Shown one piece after another: positions 54,904-64,000 of a stretch of DNA of 64,000 nt (position 1 is the first letter of the stretch; each line of letters opens with the position of its first letter). The stretch is from Oikopleura dioica (taxonomy: Eukaryota > Chordata > Appendicularia > Copelata > Oikopleuridae): positions 315,001 through 379,000 of the forward strand of contig OU015567.1 in assembly GCA_907165135.1 (NCBI GenBank), written 5' to 3'. The translations under genes and the position numbers were made by a program. Under the pieces are notes generated by a model. The model had not been told where the DNA came from, ran no database searches, and saw nothing but the letters and a program-made list of their open reading frames with translations.

Positions 54904-56211
54904 ATGGCGGAACAGACCAAAACCCTCTCCAAGCTTCTTTCTGACCACACGAAGCTCACGGAGCAGGAAGCGAAGACGCGGGCGGTCAGAGTCCAGATCA
55001 CCAAGGCAGCATTCTACGAGCATTCAAAGACTCAAGCTCAAACGGAAGAGGCTGATCGACTCATCGTGGAAATTGAGGACATCAGAAAAGACATGGCGAC
55101 TCACGATAAGCTCACCGACTCCCTCATTGTAAGTAATCTCCACCAAACGCAGAAAGAACTCCCTCTTATTACAGAAAGAGATCGCGGAACTCGAAGCCAA
55201 CCGCGACAAGAGTCTCGAGATCAAAAAACGAGAGCCCAACGCCAAAAAGCGATCGGAGGAGGAAAACAAATTTTATGACCGTTGGAATCCATCGGAAATA
55301 GAATCTAAACTCCGCCGCCTGATTGCCGACAAGATGGAGCGCTACAGCCTCAAGGGGTCCATGTTCGCCCAAATCAAAGCTCGAGAAACGAAAATCACCG
55401 AGCTCTCCCAAAACACGACCGAGTCAGCAGCGGTCTTCAAGGAAAAGGACCCGCTCACGGGTGTAGAATCCTATTTCATGGTAAGAATAAATAGTAAAAA
55501 GAAAAAGAAAAAAATCTTACATCCTAATTTTCAGACTCAAGTCGGCTCAACGAGCCTTCCACAAGATGAAGGAGACTCCCTCCGAGACATAAGCAAGGAA
55601 TTCCGAGCGTTCGTCACGGATGCCAAGACTCAACGGACCTTCAGACGAGAAAAGCTCCTGAAGTTGCTCGGAAACTATAAGAGAGCCATGACTCCCGAAT
55701 ACACCGAGCGGGCGATCATCGAAAGCGTCGTCGACGAACTGATTCGAATGCCGGACATGACCCGCAAAGACGCGCTTCTATCCCTCACGGTAAACCTACA
55801 ATTCAAAAAAAAACACACACGACTCATAATCCACTTTAGCCGCTTATGCGCCCAAACGTGCGCCACCAATTCGACAGAGCCATGACAATGAACACGACTC
55901 ATCCGACCTTCAAGAAGATGATCATTAACCCCTGCGATGGTTCAGAGGACTGGCGCACCGAAAAAGACTCTAAACCAGGCCGTGGGCGTCGAGGAGGACA
56001 CTCGAATGGCGGCCAAAGCAAGAAGCAGAAAACGGACCATCAAGGGGAAAATGCGAGCCCCAAATTCAACCCCGAAGGAAGCGGACATTCGGGAGGCCGA
56101 GGCCGAGGCCGCGGGCGAGGCCGAGGACGAGGCCGCGGGCGAGGCCGCGGCGGTGGAAGCAATCAAGGAGGAGACACTAAGAAGTTCCAAGACCAAGGCG
56201 GAGTCGAATAA
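54904..56211 (+). CDS. Retroelement spliced ORF with RG-rich RNA-binding tail
   Basis: Four exons (54,904-55,128, 55,175-55,480, 55,535-55,789, 55,840-56,211), GT-AG introns of 46, 54 and 50 bp, all in frame. MAEQTKTLSKLLSDHTKLTE starts a long charged helix. A folded middle follows (DLRKDALLSL-type text; YTERAIIESVVDELIRMPDM). The tail has repeated Gly-Arg (GRGRGRGRGR) encoded by a ggccgaggccgcgggcgagg minisatellite at about 56,098-56,160. Gly-Arg tails bind RNA, so this could be a nucleocapsid-type protein. It sits between polymerase and recombinase. Confidence 0.6.
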
Positions 56212-56393
56212 TCCCAAAGACTCTCTTTAAGAATCAATCCACTTCTTAAGCGAAGAATAGCCCCTGGCAGTGCGCAGTTTTTCGCCTAGTTTCTCTCTTT
56301 CAAAACCACTGCCAATCTTTAAAAGCTTTTCACACTTAAAAACATTCAGGCCCTCTAAAAAAGCTCGAGCCCGAAAAGACTCAATTCAGATTC

Positions 56394-57562
56394 ATGACTT
56401 GGCTCGACTACAAGAATCTTCTGGAGCACTGGGAAGTGGCGGAAGCAATGTCTACCTTCAGCTACGACGAAGCCGAGACCGACGACGTGATTCAGCATTT
56501 TCTCGACAGGCTCCTCACCAGACCAATACTCAAGGCCTACGCTTACGAAAAAGGAATCACAACGATTCAAGACGTAATCGCGTCTCAAACGAAGAAGACT
56601 CTCACGGCCAAACAGAAAAGGAAGATCAAGACCTGGTGCGAGCACAGAGCTCGAGAATCAGCAGCCGAGGCACTCCAATACCCCAAGGTAAATCAATTCC
56701 GCTCCCCTAGGCGATAACCCTTTCCTTAAGCAAGCGGAAGTCGTCGACGAGCCCGAAGCGATTCAGTTGTGGGAAGAGCTTATGAAAACAAACAAGCCAA
56801 AGCCAAGAGAAGCAGCTATCGCCTTCTTCATTTGCTTCACCACGGGTTCCAGAATGAAGGAGGCCCTCAACCTCAGAATCGAAGATCGCGAAAGCGTCAA
56901 AGAAGACGGAAAAGAATTCTGGCGATTCCACATCCGATCCAGCAAGACGGACCCATTCTGCAAACGCATGGAGACTCTCACCATTCCAATGGAAATGAAG
57001 CACGGCGTCCCGCTAGCTCTCGAGCTCCGAGCACAAGTGAGAGACCGAGAATCAGGTAAAATTCGAATCCGACTTACCCTAAGCTAAATTTTTCGATAGG
57101 ACTCGTCCTCAAGACTCTCGAAGGTCACACCAGAATCGCCTCGGACTACTTAGCCCGCTATGGAGCCAAAGCAGGACTCTCTAAGAAGGTTTATAACTTA
57201 AAATCCTCACGTACCGTAAGAATCCAATTCAGGTTTCCGCACATTCAGGCAGAGTCAGTTTCTACATCGAAGGACGACGCTCTGGCCTCTCTCAACAAAC
57301 GCTCGCGCACACGCTCCGCTGGGCGCCAGGAAGCTCGATGCCGGACTACTACGAAAGATGCTGGCTTGAGTGCAGCAATTTGGGAGCGCCAGTCAGCGTC
57401 GCAAAATCAAGAGCCAGAAAGCGAAACGGAAGCGACAACGAAGACAACTCTCTTCAGGTAAAAACCAGCATGACAAGGGAGACTCCTTCATTTAAAAAGG
57501 TTTCAGATACCCCAAGAACCACAAGAAGCCAATCAAGAGCAAAAGAAACAGAAAACAACTGA
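56394..57562 (+). CDS. Retroelement tyrosine recombinase (integrase)
   Basis: Five exons with GT-AG introns at 56,688-56,730, 57,056-57,099, 57,189-57,232 and 57,458-57,499 (42-44 bp). The N-terminal part is helical (MTWLDYKNLLEHWEVAEAMS). The catalytic part has the first arginine in CFTTGSRMKEALNLRIED, the HxxR box VSAHSGRVSF and the nucleophile in SMPDYYERC. All three core elements of the YR family are therefore present, and the frame is intact once spliced. A basic tail (KSRARKRNGS) follows. The enzyme would join a circular DNA copy to the target without target duplication, which agrees with the junctions seen here. Confidence 0.85.
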
Positions 57563-57677
57563 AGCTTAGTCCACAGATGACGCTGTCAACATGAAAAAGA
57601 GTCTTTCCATCCTTTTTTTTCCTGCCAAATTAGAATCCTTAGACATCGATTGACGAGAATAACGAGAATGGTAGGGA

Positions 57678-57722
57678 GGGAATATTCCCATTACCATTGT
57701 TATTTGTGCGTGATTATAATAC
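57678..57722 (+). repeat. Repeat B1 of the retroelement
   Basis: Starts gggaatattcccattaccat and ends gtgattataatac, directly abutting A2. Matches B2 at 58,114-58,158. Confidence 0.85.
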
Positions 57723-57988
57723 GAATCTAGGACAAGGGATTAGCAGCCCGCTAGAAATAGAACGCGGCAGGAAGCCTAGTAACCAGAGGCAGGGATTCCC
57801 AGGAGGCAGCGGAAGGTGTCAAAGGCGCCCGAGAGCACCTGGTTTCGAGCGGGTGCCCCGGAATCACGCAGGTTCATTCGAAAGGTTCTTAGCCTACAGC
57901 TAAAACCTAAAACGAGGAATTTTAAATAGAGCCTTTTTCTCAGCAGAAGCATTACCAATAAGACTCCTAGCTGAATCAAAAAGACTCT
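57723..57988 (+). repeat. Internal repeat A2 of the retroelement
   Basis: Matches terminal repeat A1 (43,437-43,702) over its whole 266 bp. Confidence 0.9.
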
Positions 57989-58113
57989 CCCGCCCACCAT
58001 CCCTGAAATAAGCAGTACATGTAGGGTAAAACGAGCACACGCCCTACATACTGCCCAGTCCATTACCTTAGAAAGGCTCTTTCTCTACCACAGTATTGTA
58101 ATTGCGCGTGCTC

Positions 58114-58158
58114 GGGAATATTCCCATTACCATTGTTATTTGTGCGTGATTATAATAC
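58114..58158 (+). repeat. Terminal repeat B2 of the retroelement
   Basis: Matches B1. Its last base is directly followed by acatcggaac, the host sequence. Confidence 0.85.
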
Positions 58159-58450
58159 ACATCGGAACTATGAACCATCTGAAGCGGGTAGGTGCATTTC
58201 CACTCAAAAATCTTCTGCGTTCCAAAAGTACCGACTTCCAATCCAGCTGTGCTCGATCGATCGGGGAAGAAGTGAGTCACGTGGTTGGAGAAAACAGCAT
58301 GGGTCGCATTGGTGTTCAGGTTCGTCCCGCAGTTGAGAAAATCCGAAGTGTTTTCATCCCCAAGACACATTTTAAACGTCGTCGCGTCTTCATAAACATG
58401 GAGCTCGTTGCAGAGCTGGCTGAAGTGGAGACCCCACCATTTGTCCTCGT
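58159..58450 (-). pseudogene. ZP-domain gene, ZP-N fragment (inverted copy)
   Basis: Minus-strand copy of the ZP-N exon part (DKWWGLHFSQLCNELHVYED ... KCTYPLQMVHSS). It is the continuation, across the retroelement, of the ZP 3' half at 42,546-43,436, and is cut off at 58,450 by the junction with the right direct copy. Confidence 0.85.
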
Positions 58451-58987
58451 GCCAAAAGTAGTAAGAGATGAGAAAAGAGATAAAAACTCGTGCAGAGAGC
58501 TGTAACTGTAAATCATCCCTCGGCCCGTGTCGCGGCACACCTTTACCAGTGCGCTGGGGAGTTAAACTTATGGAACCCAGCCGCATTGGTCAAGGTGCCA
58601 CCTGACCGGATGGGAAAATGACAGCATGAAAGGAAGCACAAAGCATTAAGGGTGTCCACATCGAATAGAATCAATTTCGATGTTGACACCCTTATTGTTC
58701 ACTTCACATGCTTGGCCTTTTCTCTAACGCCAAAATCGACCTCATGTAATCGAACTGGATACCCTTAACCGGGCTGGACGCTAAAAATCTGTCTTGGTAA
58801 ATCGTTAGCACCAGAAATTGACAACCATCTGAGAAATCTGGTTGTGAACAGACGGTAGCAAACGGCGCTGATGACACCTTCGACTGTAACTCTCCATTTT
58901 ATCATTTGACTGTTCTTCAGTTGATGATTTTTTCTGCAGAAAATGATCAAAAAAGAATCTGAATAAAACCATATCTTTCTTCCAAGA

Positions 58988-59220
58988 CAGGGATGGAAAT
59001 ATGACAAAATTTCAAGCCCCTTAAATAAAAAATCAAGGAACGGGGCTGAAATGGCACTTCGTTTCCTTTAATTTTTTTTATTTGATGTTAAAATAGTGTT
59101 ATTCTGTGCCGCGGTGCCGCAACCAGATTTTGTTCTCCGGCACGGCACGGTACGGCACGTGCCGTGCCGTGCCATGCCGCTGTGCCGTGCCGTGCCGTGC
59201 CGCTCAGATTTCCATCCCTG
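58988..59220. mobile_element. hAT-type MITE, 233 bp, absent from the left copy
   Basis: Terminal inverted repeats CAGGGATGGAAAT and ATTTCCATCCCTG, flanked by the 8-bp duplication TTCCAAGA (58,980-58,987 and 59,221-59,228). The left copy has a single TTCCAAGA at 37,424-37,431 and no insert. CAGGG ends with 8-bp duplications are typical of hAT elements. The inside holds a run of ggcac/gtgcc repeats able to fold back, and an agcccctt...aaggaacggggct segment shared with the element at 15,301. Confidence 0.9.
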
Positions 59221-59597
59221 TTCCAAGACGAGATTCCGTGAATTGTTTACTAGACGCCGAAACTGACGCCCAAGATTTGAGATAGAAATCGACAATCTTG
59301 GGCAGTAATTAAAAACTCTAATTGACAATCTTGGCCGCTGAAATTCGCTCAGCTACGGTAAATGCTGAACTCGCCAACTAGTGATTAATTTTCCATGAAG
59401 CGATATTCCTATTCCAGACCGTCCAAATGAACCAGCTGGTTGTTCCCCTTCCGATATCGCTTATCAACTCAGCATGATTTCAATTTGCGCGAACGCATGC
59501 CCAACAAGTGGCTCAGTTAACGAGAAAAGGCTAATTCAAGAAGCTGATTTCTATTTTTTTTACTTTTGTACTTTTTCTTTTGTTTTATTTCTGAAAA

Positions 59598-61916
59598 ATG
59601 AAGACAAATACTGTTTTGGCGACTGTATTGGCCCAGGCCGCGAGCGGACTAAGAGTTGATTTCGGAAATAATGACTCGAAAAGTTACAGGTAAACAGTAA
59701 GGGAAGGGACTAAGCTGGGCAACCTGTGTTGAAAACCTGAGTCAGGGTCTTGAAAGCGTTTTTATGAAAAGCTGCGACTCAGCGACCCTAACCCTGACTC
59801 AGGTTTGCTTAACAGGTTGCCGAGCCCACGGTGACCCCCTTAAAACACTATGTTTGCAGATCACTAGACGAGCTCCAGAAGCAACGCGTCCGGGCCGCCT
59901 CTAGAATCGCCACCGACCGCGAATCGTTCATCGCCAATCTTCGCAAAAACAACTTTTTCGCCGTTCCCGAATTCGAAATCACAAAAATCGTAGACTTGAA
60001 TGTCGACCTTCGCGATGTGCGACCAAACGACATTGATGTTGATTTTCTGAAAATGAATCGCGGCTTTGGTTTTTTGGAGAGTGACGATCCTCAAAGCCGA
60101 AGTCCGAGAAAGACGATTTTGGATGATGAGCCGAAAGAAGAGGTTTTTGAGAGCTTTTCAGAGGAGGCAATCGAGCTGGATTTTGAGGCTTCCGGGGAAG
60201 GATCAGGAAAGAGTCTTGAATAGAGGACATACTTTGAGTCTAAGACCTAATCTTTTTGTATCGGGCAATTTTCAAAACTCTGCAGGCTCCGATCCATTGA
60301 CAACCGAGAGTCCACTTACAACCGAAAAATCTACCGTAGAATGGATGGAAGAAAATACCACTCGATTGGAACTGTGGTCAACCGTAAACGGATACGAAAA
60401 TGAAGAATCGACAACATCAGAGATTTATACAACATCTGGGACAACAACATTGGAACCAACTCAAACAACTCAAAATGCTGAAACAAGATTTAATCCAATA
60501 GATAAGGCAGCTTTTTCGGCAATCCAGGGGCGGTTCTCTTCCTTGATTTTTGAACTTTATTGAGCAAGAATTGATTTGAACCAAGAAACAGTTACTACTG
60601 AGAGCAATCAGCCAATCACTTCCGTAATCAAAATCGAAGATGAAGCTCTCTCAATCGCTCCCTCTGTTGATGTTCAGTGCTCTGCAAAACCATCTGCGTC
60701 GAGTTCACCAAGTCCTATCTCGCCCAACACTGGCACGAGGACAAATGGTGGGGTCTCCACTTCAGCCAGCTCTGCAACGAGCTCCATGTTTATGAAGACG
60801 CGACGACGTTTAAAATGTGTCTTGGGGATGAAAACACTTCGGATTTTCTCAACTGCGGGACGAACCTGAACACCAATGCGACCCATGCTGTTTTCTCCAA
60901 CCACGTGACTCACTTCTTCCCCGATCGATCGAGCACAGCTGGATTGGAAGTCGGTACTTTTGGAACGCAGAAGATTTTTGAGTGGAAATGCACCTACCCG
61001 CTTCAGATGGTTCATAGTTCCGATGTTCTTTATAAGTAAGAACGCTCCAAGTCTTCTTTCATTCACTTTTATAGAGGCCAAAATACAGCGAAAAGATCGT
61101 CATCGATTCACTCGATGCTTCTGGAAAGTTTGGAGTGGATTTTGAATTGTATGCCGATGAAAACTACACGGATTTGATCAATCTTTCAAGGTAAAATAAT
61201 TTCTTTAGGATTTGAGTGAGACAATTTTTAGCCCGACTTTGGATACAGGAAATTTTCTGAACATGAAAGTCGTTCTCGAAGAACCAATGAATGGGACAAA
61301 CCTTCAAGTTGTCTCTTGCTGGGCAACTCCTACTGAAGACATCAACGGTAAAAACCATAAAACGCAATCCATTTTCGTAACTTTTTGAAAGATAAGGATG
61401 GTTTCGAGTTCTACGACGATTTTTGCACAACTCCAATCGGCTCACAAATCGAAATGACGATCCGCGAAAATGGACAAGAATCCGAAGTTCTCTGGCAATC
61501 CCGAGTTTTCAAGTAAGACAAAAGTTTTCTTCGTTGATGATGATTTTCTTAGATTCACAAACTCTGAAAATGTCTACATGCACTGCAAAGTCAATGTCTG
61601 CATCGAAGACTTTGATGGTAGCTGCGCTGTCGAATGCGCAAAATCTCGATCTCCAAGAGATGTTTCTTACGATGGTCAAAATGTTGTCTCCCTTGGTCCC
61701 ATTCGATTCACTGGCTATTCCAAAGCTGAGTACTTGATAATTGATCCAGCGACAGGACTCGTTGGGGAACAAGGAGAAGAAGCAACTTTTGATGCCGAGT
61801 TTAACTTTATCAACCACTTTCTAATCGCACTGATAACGCTTATCACAATGGTCATGCTCGTTGCAATTTATGGAGCGACAAGAAAATGCCCAACAGAAGA
61901 CTCGACTCTTGCATAA
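59598..61916 (+). CDS. ZP-domain transmembrane protein (complete copy)
   Basis: Signal peptide MKTNTVLATVLAQAASG; a charged exon (SLDELQKQRVRAASRIATDR); a Thr/Glu-rich exon (DPLTTESPLTTEKS); the ZP-N half (CSAKTICVEFTKSYLAQHWH; CGTNLNTNATHAVFSNHVTH); the ZP-C half (CWATPTED, DDFCTTPIGS, VYMHCKVNVCIEDFDGSCAV); a transmembrane helix (FLIALITLITMVMLVAIYG) and a short tail. ZP modules polymerise into extracellular filaments or matrices. Introns include one GT-AG with a foldback repeat and one that fits only as GA-AG (about 60,208-60,286, acceptor ctctgcag). One A is missing from an A-run at about 60,685 relative to the left copy, which shifts the ZP-N frame, probably an assembly error. Tail to tail with the Ly6-type gene. 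Confidence 0.8.
59715..59827. repeat. CTGAGTCAGG foldback element, in ZP intron (right copy)
   Basis: Same element as at 37,918-38,030; it predates the duplication. Confidence 0.7.
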
Positions 61917-62004
61917 TTCTGTTTTATTCCAAGCAATATTGCATGAAAAAGCTATTGTGATAATATATCAGTCTCGATTGCCTCATTCAAATACAATTCA
62001 ATAA

Positions 62005-64000
62005 TTAGATGAAACCATGCATATTTTCATAATTACAGTCGTTTGTCGTGCACGTCTGTTGGCAGCCGCTGAATTCTTCTCCCGTGGAGTTGTATGCATA
62101 GCAAGACTCTTCATTCTTAAATTCAAACGGAGCGCAACCACGATGAGCGAACTGATTAAACTCTTCTTTTAATGGAGGATAAGAAACAAGTTTTGCACTT
62201 GTAGAGAAACAAGCTGTGTTTGAATATCGGGGACACTCAACACTTTTACTAGTTGAATTTTGAGCATAAGAACAAGTTTGGTTTCCATACAAGGAACCAT
62301 TAAGGTTCTCCTGATCACATTGAAAGCATCGTTTGACAGCATTTTCTGACTCAAATTTCTCTGATATTTCCTCTAAGCCTGAATTACAGGCTCTTCCGGC
62401 AATTGAGGGATTACATGTAATTGCGCATTCTTTGTGTTGTGTAAAAGTACCAAGTCCACTCGTACAAAAATTTATAGGCTGATTATCTGTAGTCTTTATA
62501 CAACCGCGAGCAATTGTGAATGTCATCATCCCGTAACGACCCATAGCTGCAATCAATGACGTATGACAGAGATCATAACCTTCAGGACAGGGAGATTATA
62601 TTGTTGTCCATATTTAAAACATCCAGGTTGGCCTTCGATGGTATTATTCCAAATTCCAAGTATTTCAGCACACCGAGCACAAACAGCCAAGCCTATAATT
62701 TACGTTTATTAATGCAATTATTGCTTTGCAATTTCAAAGATGTATTTTCAATTTTTACCGATTTTTGTTGTTGTTGTCTCGGAAACGCCTGTGGTTGTAG
62801 TTGTTGAAGTGGTTTGAACGGGAGGAACAGCGCTTAGGCTTTCCGAATTACAATCTTTAGTTGAGCAAGTGCTTTTGCAATATTTATTTTTGTATCGTTT
62901 ACGGCCATCAGAAGAATATTGTGTGTAACACGTATCAACATTTTCAAGCTCGAATGGTACGCATGCACGATAAAATTCCCCAGGAAGCTCTTGGATTTGA
63001 AAAATTGGCCGAGTTTGTACTTAAAAACGGAATACTTAAAAAAAGATAAACAAATAAAGATAAAGACGATATTCCGTGGCTCGTTCGGAACTAGCATACA
63101 TGCAAGCTGAATTTGCATATCGAGGACACTCAACAGTCTCGTTCCCGACCAGATACCGGGGCAGATTAACACATTTCGAAAATTTGGGGTTAGAACCTCT
63201 GTAATCGCATTGAAAACAACTCTTCACATCGTTCTCTGACTTGAATTTTTCTGAAACTTCCTCAAGGTTTAAATTACACCCGATGCCAGTCGTTCTTGGG
63301 TCGCACAAAGACGTACAGTTTTTGAGCTGAGTCCCACGAGAATAATCAGACACATAACAGTCCTCTTCAACATTATTATTTACGCAGTTCCGTCCAATCT
63401 CAAAGGATATCTCTCCAGACATGGACATATTTGCCAAGAGATATGTCAAGCACAAATCAGTTTGACCCGGACATCTTTTTATGAAATCGCTGCCATCGTG
63501 AAAGCATCCAATATCGCCTTTTCCGATCGTTTTATTCCAAATATCGACTTTTTCCGTACACTTCGCGCAGTTCGCCCAATCTCAAATGAATATAGAAACG
63601 CGAAACTTCAAAGGAAACTTTCTCATTGGTAGATAAATTTTATTTCGTTAACGATAACTTCTCGGACTTACCTTTGTCAAATGGGGTAGTTGTTGTTGTG
63701 GTGGTGGTTGTTGTCGTTGTTGTCGTTGTGGTCGAGGTCGTTTGTACTGGAGGAATGAAGGTCAAGTCTTCATCGTTACATTTGTTATTTGAACATGTGC
63801 TTTTGCAATATGTTGTTTTATATTTTTTACGGCCGTCAGTATAAGTTTCTTCATAGCAAGTTTCTACATTTTCAAGCTCAAAAGGCACGCATCCTCGATG
63901 ATATTCTCTTGATTTGACTCCGCTTTGTAAAATTGGTTTTGTTTGCTCTTTCAAGCGGAATACTTAAAATAAAATCGAATATGATATGTAGTAATGTTTA
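62005..64000 (-). CDS. Ly6/uPAR-like type II membrane protein, second copy (runs off the window)
   Basis: Minus-strand copy of the gene at 39,621-42,457, from the C-terminal module (ending NDCNYENMHGF at 62,005) to the second half of module one, where the window ends. The frame MKEQTKPILQSGVKSREYHR...KSTC is continuous here across the A-run that is broken in the other copy. One C is missing near 62,590 (ccc versus cccc), which breaks the last module here. A three-base difference lies near 63,980. Start codon and membrane helix are outside the window. Confidence 0.7.

Larger units (their letters stand above)
43437..58158 (+). mobile_element. Giant tyrosine-recombinase retroelement with split direct repeats
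   Basis: 14,722 bp with the layout A1 - ORFs - B1 A2 B2. A1 (43,437-43,702) and A2 (57,723-57,988) are 266 bp each and nearly identical; B1 (57,678-57,722) and B2 (58,114-58,158) are 45 bp. This split-direct-repeat plan is known from PAT/Ngaro-type YR retroelements. Left flank ...taaaga joined to right flank acatcgg... reproduces the uninterrupted sequence of the right copy (between 61,026 and 61,027), so no target duplication was made, as expected for integration by a tyrosine recombinase. It encodes RT, RNase H, a methyltransferase-like region and a YR, plus six other ORFs. All large frames are open. Most related elements I know of are 5-7 kb. Confidence 0.9.
39231..58450 (-). repeat. Duplicated unit, inverted copy (I), interrupted by a retroelement
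   Basis: The reverse complement of the right copy from about 60,730 to beyond 64,000, with the 14.7-kb retroelement inserted at 43,437-58,158. It contains the Ly6-type gene on the plus strand, the ZP 3' half (42,546-43,436, minus) and the ZP middle piece (58,159-58,450, minus). At its junction with the right copy, the bases GCCA are shared by both source sequences (microhomology). Confidence 0.85.
58451..64000 (+). repeat. Duplicated unit, right direct copy (R), complete
   Basis: 58,451-61,023 matches the left copy (36,895-39,230). From about 60,730 to 64,000 it is the reverse complement of the inverted copy. It is the only copy in which the ZP gene is uninterrupted, so it probably keeps the original order: ZP gene (+) then Ly6-type gene (-). 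Confidence 0.9.

Noticed and set aside
44422-57059. Many 60-190-codon frames inside the retroelement in other frames or on the minus strand
   Set aside because: They overlap the larger frames, lack splice support and reflect the AC-rich coding strand.
43437-58158. Gypsy/Copia-type LTR retrotransposon or retrovirus-like element
   Set aside because: No DDE integrase or protease motif was seen, there is no target duplication, and the direct repeats are split rather than terminal; a tyrosine recombinase is present instead.
58140-58505. 121-codon plus-strand frame at the right retroelement edge
   Set aside because: It is antisense to the inverted ZP-N fragment and crosses the duplication junction.
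1-64000. CRISPR arrays, bacterial operons, ribosome binding sites
   Set aside because: Spliceosomal introns and animal protein families show the DNA is eukaryotic; no regularly spaced short repeats were seen.

Overview
The window is eukaryotic and most likely comes from an appendicularian tunicate close to Oikopleura dioica. Genes are densely packed. Introns are very short, usually 37-54 bp, and some have GC-AG or apparent GA-AG ends. Near the left edge there are two secreted proteins of a cysteine-rich/kelch type that I associate with Oikopleura. The assignment rests on gene style and families, not on a marker gene.

Left part (1-36 kb): ordinary compact gene space. From left to right it holds a membrane-protein tail (-), two cysteine-rich/kelch secreted proteins (+), a multicopper oxidase (+), a C1q-domain protein with a short collagen stretch (+), a membrane-anchored coiled-coil protein (-), two tandem mini-genes (+), a PTPMT1-like phosphatase (-), a cyclin I/G-like protein (-), a KDM3-type JmjC histone demethylase (-) with a ZIC-family zinc-finger gene inside one intron, a lysine-rich protein (-), cysteine dioxygenase (+) followed closely by a BORCS8-like gene (+), and several small secreted or membrane proteins. 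Many small non-autonomous DNA elements lie between and inside these genes: TTAA-flanked inverted repeats, elements with 8-bp target duplications, and a foldback family built on CCTGAGTCAGGG.

Right part (36.9-64 kb): a large rearranged duplication. A unit holding a ZP-domain membrane protein gene, tail to tail with a gene for a type II membrane protein with repeated Ly6/uPAR-like modules, is present as a partial direct copy (36,895-39,230), an inverted copy (39,231-58,450) and a second direct copy (58,451-64,000, running off the window). The ZP gene is whole only in the right copy.

Inside the inverted copy sits a 14.7-kb tyrosine-recombinase retroelement (43,437-58,158). It has split direct repeats (A1...B1A2B2), no target-site duplication, and a matching empty site in the right copy. 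It encodes a 984-residue protein of unknown function, four further ORFs, a reverse transcriptase/RNase H/methyltransferase-like polyprotein, an RG-rich protein and a tyrosine recombinase with its R, HxxR and Y residues. I can place 12 short spliceosomal introns in it, one inside the reverse transcriptase core. It is also strikingly dense in GANTC pentamers. This element is the most unusual object in the window.
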